Position numbers and translations under genes: made by a program. Positions 32,333 through 36,800 of a DNA stretch of 36,800 nucleotides are shown one piece after another. The notes beneath the pieces are model-generated. The model saw only the letters and a program-made list of their open reading frames with translations. It was not told the origin of the DNA and searched no databases. Origin of the DNA: an uncultured Prevotella sp. (lineage in GTDB: Bacteria; Bacteroidota; Bacteroidia; Bacteroidales; Bacteroidaceae); assembly GCA_900548585.1 (NCBI GenBank), contig URLI01000020.1:1-36800 (forward strand). The letters are read 5' to 3'. Numbering within the stretch: position 1 is the stretch's first letter; the number at the start of each line of letters is the position of its first letter.

Positions 32333-32632
32333 TTAGAGCCTGTCCGCCGCCTGCATTATGCGATTGGCTATGTCTTGTAGTGAGTTCTTCAAACGTTCAC
32401 GGTCAATCTCGCTGAAATCGTCTGCCACTCCGTTGTTCATTCCACTGAACTTGTGATAAAGCCAAGAACGTGACTTGCCAAAATAATTTTTAGCCAAGTA
32501 TGCCCAGTTTACCTCTTCATACACATCTGCCAAAACTTGGCGAACGGTCGCTTTTTGCTGTTTTACTACTATCTCCATTCTATTCTTTTTTGTGCCATCC
32601 CTTTTTTGCGGAGAGGGCGTTTGATTATTCAT
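32333..32632 (-). CDS. DUF5053 domain protein
   Basis: A 99-aa protein whose C-terminal part (about residues 40-99) matches DUF5053: VNWAYLAKNYFGKSRSWLYH, KFSGMNNG, then a helix ending IANRIMQAADRL. This family is widespread in Bacteroidales, often next to mobile genes; the fold looks helix-turn-helix-like, so DNA binding is plausible but unproven. The start at 32632 overlaps the stop of a 43-aa ORF upstream by 8 nt, implying translational coupling; an internal Met at residue 19 is an alternative. It ends in a strong intrinsic terminator at 32275-32309. Confidence 0.75.
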   Translation of the reverse strand: MNNQTPSPQKRDGTKKNRMEIVVKQQKATVRQVLADVYEEVNWAYLAKNYFGKSRSWLYHKFSGMNNGVADDFSEIDRERLKNSLQDIANRIMQAADRL

Positions 32633-32756
32633 TTTCCATTAACTCATAAACCAAATCCAAAATGTAGATTTCAAGATTTCTCTGCCCATTCGGATAGGCT
32701 CTTCTGTAATTTCTTATTGCTTGTATCAGTTCATCTTCTTTTTCTGTATACTGCAT
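32625..32756 (-). CDS. 43-aa small protein upstream of DUF5053
   Basis: A short frame starting at the ATG at 32756 and ending with TAA at 32625. The product starts MQYTEKEDELIQAIRNYRRA, continues YPNGQRNLEIYILDLVYELM and ends in ENE. It is rich in charged residues and likely alpha-helical, with no signal peptide. Support for a real gene comes from a full consensus promoter (32782-32812) 26 nt upstream, and from the 8-nt overlap with DUF5053, which implies coupled translation. The function is unknown. The pairing suggests that the two products work together, possibly as a small regulatory or toxin-antitoxin-like unit, which is inference. Confidence 0.65.
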   Translation of the reverse strand: MQYTEKEDELIQAIRNYRRAYPNGQRNLEIYILDLVYELMENE

Positions 32757-32781
32757 AACTCATGTTTTATATTTGACAACA

Positions 32782-32812
32782 CAAAGATAATAACCTTTTG
32801 CGTATTATTCAA
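32782..32812 (-). promoter_or_regulatory. Promoter of the 43-aa ORF/DUF5053 operon
   Basis: On the minus strand, TTG (32812-32810), 20 nt, TATCTTTG (32789-32782). A 14-nt string TTTTTAACATTTCA (plus strand) begins 65 nt above the -7 element, and the same string occurs at the hicA promoter with 64-nt spacing. Confidence 0.75.
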
Positions 32813-32846
32813 ATAAATCAAGAAGAAAAAATCATCAAAAGGTCAT

Positions 32847-32860
32847 TTTTAACATTTCAA
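32847..32860 (+). repeat. Shared 14-nt boundary element, copy 1
   Basis: TTTTTAACATTTCA, identical to 33728-33741. Both copies are followed by (A/G)GCA(C/T)GA and then by a hairpin, on the plus strand. Confidence 0.75.
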
Positions 32861-32870
32861 GCACGAGAAG

Positions 32871-32900
32871 AGCCGCCTGCACTCGCGTGTGGGCGGCTCA
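32871..32900 (-). terminator. Probable terminator of hicAB
   Basis: Perfect 8-bp stem GAGCCGCC (32871-32878) and GGCGGCTC (32893-32900) about 46 nt past the hicB stop. The minus-strand downstream sequence TTCTCGTG has only weak T content. Confidence 0.6.
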
Positions 32901-32945
32901 AAGAGTTCATTTAAAATATTGAAGCACGAAGCATTCAATGTCCTA

Positions 32946-33350
32946 TCAATAGACCCTTGCCATTTCCATTTTTTTTGCAAGCGACTTGATGCCTTTCACT
33001 ATCCTCTCCTTTCGTTCCTTGCTTGGCCTCCTGATACCAGTGGCGTATTGGCGCATGACCGCCGGGCTAATGCCTATTTCCCTTGATACGCCGGTAACAT
33101 TGATAAAGTCGTAGTAGTTGAACAACGCCCCTATGTCAAAGGTGTATTCAATCTCAACTGGGGAAACCTCGATACCTTCCTCTTTCAAGTCTTCTTTGGT
33201 GTCCTCCCATCCTTGGAGCATGTCGGCAATGGCTGCACTTGCCGTATTGCCCTGTCCAAGCACACTGGCATTGACGCTTTTTACTTTCATGTAGCATGAG
33301 AAGTTTCTTTCACCTACTTCCCGCTCTACTCTTGCTATTACCTTTTCCAT
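32946..33350 (-). CDS. hicB: HicB-type antitoxin with helix-turn-helix
   Basis: A 134-aa protein in the position expected of HicB, 93 nt after the hicA gene. The N-terminal part (about 1-70) reads MEKVIARVEREVGERNFSCY, with TASAAIADMLQGWEDTKEDL, consistent with the degraded RNase-H-like HicB fold. The C-terminal half (about 75-130) is an XRE-like helix-turn-helix: FINVTGVSREIGISPAVMRQ, then YATGIRRPSKERKERIVKGI. HicB neutralises HicA and represses the operon by DNA binding. The toxin-before-antitoxin order is usual for hicAB. A hairpin lies in the gap between the genes. Identification rests on motif and synteny. Confidence 0.8.
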   Translation of the reverse strand: MEKVIARVEREVGERNFSCYMKVKSVNASVLGQGNTASAAIADMLQGWEDTKEDLKEEGIEVSPVEIEYTFDIGALFNYYDFINVTGVSREIGISPAVMRQYATGIRRPSKERKERIVKGIKSLAKKMEMARVY

Positions 33351-33412
33351 GCCGTTTATCGTTTACACATTAAAAAATTACAATCACACCCGTACACATT
33401 CAGAGAATATAC

Positions 33413-33437
33413 GCCGCCGCCTTTCGTGGACGGCGGC
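33413..33437 (-). promoter_or_regulatory. Hairpin between hicA and hicB
   Basis: GCCGCCG (33413-33419) and CGGCGGC (33431-33437), perfect 7-bp stem with 11-nt loop. There is no U-run, so it is probably not a full terminator. It could lower toxin-to-antitoxin ratio differences or stabilise either mRNA end. Confidence 0.55.
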
Positions 33438-33443
33438 TATCTT

Positions 33444-33629
33444 TTACTCGTTCAAAAGGTCATCAAGAATAGACCTTGCAGTCTTTTCCTTGATTTCCTT
33501 GCTTCCGTGCCTCGGCACGCTTGTTCTCGCCCCAGTCCTGGGGTTTATCCAAATGTCATGCGAAGCACCATGCCGTTTCAAAAGGCAACCAGCTTTCTTC
33601 AACGTACGAATTAGTTCTGAATGTTTCAT
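33444..33629 (-). CDS. hicA: HicA-type mRNA interferase toxin
   Basis: A 61-aa basic protein with the HicA double-stranded RNA-binding-like fold: an N-terminal helix (KHSELIRTLKKAGCLLKRHG), the catalytic region GASHDIWINPRTG with His24, then SVPRHGSKEIKEKTARSIL. HicA enzymes cleave mRNA and halt translation until HicB neutralises them. The size and motif order are normal for the family. It has a full consensus promoter (33664-33694) and is the first gene of the pair. Intact reading frames for both partners suggest the system is functional. Confidence 0.9.
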   Translation of the reverse strand: MKHSELIRTLKKAGCLLKRHGASHDIWINPRTGARTSVPRHGSKEIKEKTARSILDDLLNE

Positions 33630-33663
33630 GATGTAAATGAACCCTTTGCTTTAAAGAGCAGTG

Positions 33664-33694
33664 CAAAGATAACAAAAATGTAATCATACGCCAA
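33664..33694 (-). promoter_or_regulatory. hicAB promoter
   Basis: On the minus strand, TTG (33694-33692), 20 nt, TATCTTTG (33671-33664). The hicA start codon is 35 nt from the -7 element. A HicB operator is expected nearby but I could not identify one with confidence. Confidence 0.8.
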
Positions 33695-33727
33695 AAGTTT
33701 TGCTATCTTTTTTGTAATCGCGCTGTG

Positions 33728-33741
33728 TTTTTAACATTTCA
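33728..33741 (+). repeat. Shared 14-nt boundary element, copy 2
   Basis: TTTTTAACATTTCA, identical to 32847-32860 and at the same distance from a -7 element. Confidence 0.75.
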
Positions 33742-33747
33742 GGCATG

Positions 33748-33780
33748 AAAAAGCCCCATGTGCATTTAAGCACTGGGGTC
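33748..33780 (-). terminator. Terminator-like hairpin upstream of the hicAB cassette
   Basis: GCCCCATGTGC (33753-33763) and GCACTGGGGTC (33770-33780) form a 9-bp stem with one bulge. On the minus strand it is followed by five T (33752-33748). No clear gene ends here; the nearest upstream unit is tRNA-Asn, which has its own terminator. Confidence 0.6.
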
Positions 33781-33934
33781 TTTCTTCTTAACTTGAATTC
33801 GTTTGCATCACCAACTTTCGCCGCAGTAATGCCATGTGCAATAAAAGCATTCCCAAGAGTGGATACCCGAAAGTTTTGCCTGACATGTCATAAATGTTAA
33901 CCTTTATGTTGCCCGTAAGCCGCTGTATATGAAA

Positions 33935-33974
33935 GAAAAAGGCGGAAGTGCCTCGCTGTTTGGGACTTCCGCCT
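33935..33974 (-). terminator. tRNA-Asn terminator
   Basis: A perfect 10-bp stem (AGGCGGAAGT at 33940-33949 with 33965-33974) followed on the minus strand by a T-rich run. It begins 5 nt after the tRNA 3' end. Confidence 0.85.
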
Positions 33975-33978
33975 AATG

Positions 33979-34052
33979 CGCTCCAGGATGGGCTTGAACC
34001 AACGACCCCCTGATTAACAGTCAGGTGCTCTAACCAACTGAGCTACTGAAGC
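33979..34052 (-). tRNA. tRNA-Asn (anticodon GTT)
   Basis: A 74-nt cloverleaf read on the minus strand. The acceptor arms GCTTCAG and CTGGAGC pair with one G-U. The D-arm is GCTC-AGTTGGTTA-GAGC; the anticodon arm is CCTGA-CTGTTAA-TCAGG with GTT at the anticodon position; and the T-loop is TTCAAGC. The T-stem has one apparent mismatch (GTTGG/CCATC). The 3' CCA is not encoded, as is common in Bacteroidales. The gene has its own promoter (34084-34114) and terminator (33935-33974). Confidence 0.95.
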
Positions 34053-34083
34053 ATTTTCCGCGCTTTTTATCTTAACGCGGGTG

Positions 34084-34114
34084 CAAAGGTAGAAAGTTTT
34101 TTAATAACGTGCAA
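34084..34114 (-). promoter_or_regulatory. tRNA-Asn promoter
   Basis: On the minus strand, TTG (34114-34112), 20 nt, TACCTTTG (34091-34084), about 31 nt upstream of the mature tRNA 5' end. Confidence 0.75.
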
Positions 34115-34318
34115 GTTTTTCATCATTTTTTTTGCGTGCGAAACAAAAAAAGCACGCTCCGCTGGCCAGGCACTGGAGGGCATTGCCCACTAATCCACGA
34201 TAAATTCATGTCAGCCTCACGTTTGTGGAAAGCGCATTCCCGTTCCGCCACGAGCACCGCATTTCATAAAAAACGGTAAAATTCGCTTGCAATTTTCTTT
34301 TATTGTTGTAATAATGAG

Positions 34319-34326
34319 TACCTTTG
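34319..34326 (+). promoter_or_regulatory. pnp -7 promoter element
   Basis: TACCTTTG, 33 nt upstream of the pnp start codon. No TTG at the expected distance, so only the -7 half is supported. Confidence 0.5.
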
Positions 34327-34359
34327 TGCGATTTTATTTTTTAAGATGTATATAAAAAG

Positions 34360-36687
34360 ATGAACGTAATTACCAAGAACATTCAATTGCCTGATGGAAG
34401 AACCATCACGATTGAAACCGGGAAAGTTGCAAAACAGACCGACGGCTCGGTCATGCTCCGCATGAACAACACCGTACTGCTCGCAACTGTTTGTGCAGCA
34501 AAGGATGCAGTTCCCGGAACAGATTTCATGCCTTTGCAAGTGGATTACCGCGAACAGTATGCCGCCGCAGGGCGTTTCCCCGGCGGGTTCACGAAGCGTG
34601 AGGGCAAGCCTTCCGACAACGAGATACTGACTTCCCGGCTCGTCGACCGCGTGCTACGCCCGCTTTTCCCAGCCGACTACCACGCAGAGGTGTTTGTCAA
34701 TGTGATGCTTTTCTCTGCCGACGGCGTTGACCAGCCTGACGCCCTTGCGGGCTTCGCAGCGTCTGCCGCCCTGGCATGTTCAGATATTCCTTTCGAGTGC
34801 CCCATCTCGGAGGTGCGCGTTGCGCGGGTTGACGGACAGTTCGTGGTGAACCCCACCACAGAGCAGATGAAAAATGCTGACATGGACATCATGGTGGGCG
34901 CGAGCGCCGAGAACATAATGATGGTTGAGGGCGAGATGGACGAGGTGTCCGAGCAGGACCTCCTCGACGCGCTCAAGGTGGCAATGGATGCCATCAGGCC
35001 GATGTGCGAGCTGCAGTCGGAGCTGAGCCGCGAGCTCGGCAAGGACGTGAAGCGCGAGTACTGCCACGAGACAAACGACGACGCGCTGCGCGACATGGTT
35101 CGCAGGGAGTGCTACGACAAGGCCTACGAGGTGGTCGGCAAGGCACTCGAGAAGCAGGAGCGCGCGGACGCCTTCGAGCAGATTGTCGCCACTTTCAAGG
35201 AGAAATACTTCGCAGAGCACGAGATAGCCGATGACGCCGAGGTGACAAGGGAGGACACCGAGGCGATGATAGACAAATACTACAGTGACGTCGAGCGCGA
35301 CGCTATGCGCCGCTGCATCCTCGACGAGGGCAAGCGCCTCGACGGCCGCCGCACAGACGAGATCCGCCCGATATGGTGCGAGGTAAGCCCGCTGCCCATG
35401 CCTCACGGCAGCAGCATATTCACGCGCGGCGAGACGCAGAGCCTCACCACATGCACGCTCGGCACGAAACTCGACGAGAAACTCGTCGACGACGCGCTCG
35501 AAAAGAGCTACATGCGCTTCCTGCTGCACTACAACTTCCCGCCGTTCTGCACCGGCGAGGCAAAGGCGCAGCGCGGGGTGGGCCGCCGCGAGATCGGTCA
35601 CGGCCACCTGGCATGGCGCGCGCTGAAGGGGCAGATACCCGCAGACTACCCATACACGGTGCGCCTGGTGAGCCAGATCCTCGAGTCGAACGGCTCGTCG
35701 TCGATGGCAACGGTGTGCGCCGGGACACTCGCGCTGATGGATGCCGGCGTGCCGATGAAGAAACCGGTCAGCGGCATCGCGATGGGACTCATCAAGAACC
35801 CGGGCGAGGACAAGTATGCCGTGCTGTCTGACATTCTCGGCGACGAGGACCACCTCGGCGACATGGACTTCAAGACAACGGGGACACGCGACGGGCTGAC
35901 AGCCACGCAGATGGACATCAAGTGCGACGGACTGTCGTTCGAAATCCTCGAGCAGGCGCTGATGCAGGCCAAGGCAGGCCGCGACTATATCCTCGGCAAG
36001 CTGACGGACACAATGTCCGCACCGCGCGCCGACCTCAAGCCGCAGGTGCCGCGCATCGAGCAGTTTGACATTCCCAAGGAGTTCATCGGCGCCGTCATCG
36101 GCCCGGGCGGGAAAATCATACAGCAGATGCAGGAGGACACCGGAGCCACAATCACCATCGACGAGGACGAGGGCAGGGGCATCGTCCAGGTGTCGGCGCC
36201 GAACAAGGAGAGCATCGATGCGGCGGTAGGCAAGATACGCGCCATCGTGGCCGTCCCAGAGGTCGGCGAGGTGTACGAGGGAACAGTGCGCTCGATAATG
36301 CCTTACGGCTGCTTCGTCGAGATACTGCCAGGAAAGGACGGGCTGCTGCACATCTCGGAAATCGGATGGAAACGCCTTGAGACGGTCGAGGAGGCCGGAA
36401 TAAAGGAAGGCGACAAGATAACCGTCAAACTGCTTGAGATAGACCCGAAGACCGGAAAGTACAAACTGTCGCACCGCTGCTTGGTACCGAAGCCGGAGGG
36501 ATATGTCGAGCGCGAGCGCCGTCCGCGTCCCGAGAGGGGAGAGCGCCGTCCGCGCCCTGAGCGCGGCGAGCGTCGCCAGCCGAGGCACAACGACCACCGC
36601 CAGGAACATGGTGGCGAGATGTTCGACCCGATGGCAGAGCGTGAGCCAAAGGGCTTCACCGACGACCTCGACAAGATCGACTTCTAA
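34360..36687 (+). CDS. pnp: Polynucleotide phosphorylase
   Basis: A 775-aa phosphorolytic 3'-5' exoribonuclease that releases nucleoside diphosphates and can also add tails. Two RNase-PH-like domains (about 10-230 and 300-550) flank an alpha-helical region. The KH domain holds the GXXG loop GPGGK near residues 580-585 (EFIGAVIGPGGKIIQQ), and the S1 domain spans about 634-703 (GEVYEGTVRSIMPYGCFVEI). After residue about 712 comes a basic tail with two tandem RRPRPERGE units, likely an RNA-contact extension. The family length is about 700-720 aa, so the tail is an addition. It starts at the ATG at 34360, preceded by a -7 promoter element. Confidence 0.97.
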   Translation: MNVITKNIQLPDGRTITIETGKVAKQTDGSVMLRMNNTVLLATVCAAKDAVPGTDFMPLQVDYREQYAAAGRFPGGFTKREGKPSDNEILTSRLVDRVLRPLFPADYHAEVFVNVMLFSADGVDQPDALAGFAASAALACSDIPFECPISEVRVARVDGQFVVNPTTEQMKNADMDIMVGASAENIMMVEGEMDEVSEQDLLDALKVAMDAIRPMCELQSELSRELGKDVKREYCHETNDDALRDMVRRECYDKAYEVVGKALEKQERADAFEQIVATFKEKYFAEHEIADDAEVTREDTEAMIDKYYSDVERDAMRRCILDEGKRLDGRRTDEIRPIWCEVSPLPMPHGSSIFTRGETQSLTTCTLGTKLDEKLVDDALEKSYMRFLLHYNFPPFCTGEAKAQRGVGRREIGHGHLAWRALKGQIPADYPYTVRLVSQILESNGSSSMATVCAGTLALMDAGVPMKKPVSGIAMGLIKNPGEDKYAVLSDILGDEDHLGDMDFKTTGTRDGLTATQMDIKCDGLSFEILEQALMQAKAGRDYILGKLTDTMSAPRADLKPQVPRIEQFDIPKEFIGAVIGPGGKIIQQMQEDTGATITIDEDEGRGIVQVSAPNKESIDAAVGKIRAIVAVPEVGEVYEGTVRSIMPYGCFVEILPGKDGLLHISEIGWKRLETVEEAGIKEGDKITVKLLEIDPKTGKYKLSHRCLVPKPEGYVERERRPRPERGERRPRPERGERRQPRHNDHRQEHGGEMFDPMAEREPKGFTDDLDKIDF

Positions 36688-36749
36688 AGGCCGTCGCACG
36701 AATGGCGGCAAGGGTTGATTTCCTTGAGCCCGCCACGAAATGAACAAGA

Positions 36750-36767
36750 GGGTGTGTCAAAACACCC
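36750..36767. other. Possible insertion-sequence end or hairpin at the right window edge
   Basis: GGGTGT (36750-36755) and ACACCC (36762-36767) form a 6-bp stem with loop GTCAAA. The surrounding string AGAGGGTGTGTCAAAACACC resembles the terminal inverted repeat of Bacteroidetes insertion sequences that open with GGGTGTGTCAAAA. There is no T-run for a pnp terminator. The window ends before any transposase could be seen. Confidence 0.3.
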
Positions 36768-36800
36768 CAAACTCTAAAAAACTCACAAAGCCCTGACTTT

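Larger units (their letters stand above)
33630..33978. other. AT-rich stretch between hicA and tRNA-Asn
   Basis: This 349-bp stretch carries the hicAB promoter, a 14-nt shared boundary element (33728-33741), a terminator-like hairpin (33748-33780) and the tRNA-Asn terminator (33935-33974). A frame of about 32 codons on the minus strand between the two hairpins has no recognisable feature and I do not call it a gene. Confidence 0.6.
34053..34359. other. Intergenic stretch between tRNA-Asn and pnp
   Basis: This 307-bp stretch between divergently transcribed genes holds the tRNA promoter (34084-34114) and the pnp -7 element (34319-34326). A 6-bp hairpin with a 12-nt A-rich loop (34134-34157) follows a run of eight T. 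No gene is seen. Confidence 0.6.

Noticed and set aside
33784..33940. Possible 32-codon gene on the minus strand between hairpins
   Set aside because: No ribosome-binding site, promoter or conserved pattern; too short to support.
34780..36747. Long minus-strand open frame opposite pnp
   Set aside because: It is the mirror of PNPase coding sequence, with no domain and no promoter.
36750..36767. Intrinsic terminator for pnp
   Set aside because: The 6-bp stem has no T-run after it; the surrounding sequence fits an insertion-sequence end better.

Overview
The window looks like a chromosome segment from a Prevotella-like member of the Bacteroidales. The evidence is: promoters of the Bacteroidetes form (TTG, about 19-21 nt, TAnnTTTG) rather than sigma70 boxes; several secreted proteins ending in the short C-terminal sorting signal of the type IX secretion system (T9SS; a YDLNGR-like motif followed by GLYIV-GKKxVK); a PorZ homologue; and a BspA-like leucine-rich-repeat protein. 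The core genes are GC-rich. The accessory stretches (about 740-2480 and 31840-34360) are clearly more AT-rich.

Layout. (1) 1-2124, minus: a BspA-like LRR surface protein cut by the window edge, with a long leader that holds a 9-bp C tract. (2) 2492-6261, minus: rnr (RNase R), a lipoprotein and trhA, apparently one operon with a 16-bp perfect hairpin after rnr. (3) 6412-8370, plus: an extended SDR oxidoreductase and a PAP2-type membrane enzyme. (4) 8456-17133, plus: one promoter followed by six tightly spaced genes, leuS, yitT-like, rdgB, a GT2 glycosyltransferase, porZ and an acyltransferase-3. (5) 17223-18833, plus: a WaaP-like kinase and a DUF5672 protein behind a promoter that touches the start codon. 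(6) 19193-31837, minus: a 1605-aa modular surface protein, a 409-aa T9SS cargo, metG, a small SH3-like secreted protein, an M6-type zinc metalloprotease with a T9SS signal, and a nitroreductase. (7) 31838-34052, minus: an AT-rich accessory stretch with a 43-aa ORF plus DUF5053 gene pair, a hicAB toxin-antitoxin pair and tRNA-Asn(GTT). (8) 34360-36687, plus: pnp (polynucleotide phosphorylase). The last bases resemble the end of an insertion sequence.

How the genes fit together. Two RNA-decay enzymes (RNase R, PNPase) and two aminoacyl-tRNA synthetases are housekeeping. The middle of the window is devoted to the cell envelope. PorZ is a surface component of the T9SS attachment complex that binds anionic LPS. 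Here it sits among a glycosyltransferase, an acyltransferase, a sugar-kinase-like protein and a DUF5672 protein that could build or modify surface glycans. Several likely T9SS cargo proteins lie next to it.

The most unusual signals are non-coding: two oppositely oriented 4-copy arrays of a 22-bp repeat, a second 22-bp-period repeat beside one of them, a roughly 40-bp dispersed repeat in four intergenic regions, two promoters placed for leaderless transcription, and two toxin-antitoxin-size cassettes with matching boundaries. I see no CRISPR array, rRNA or intact transposase.
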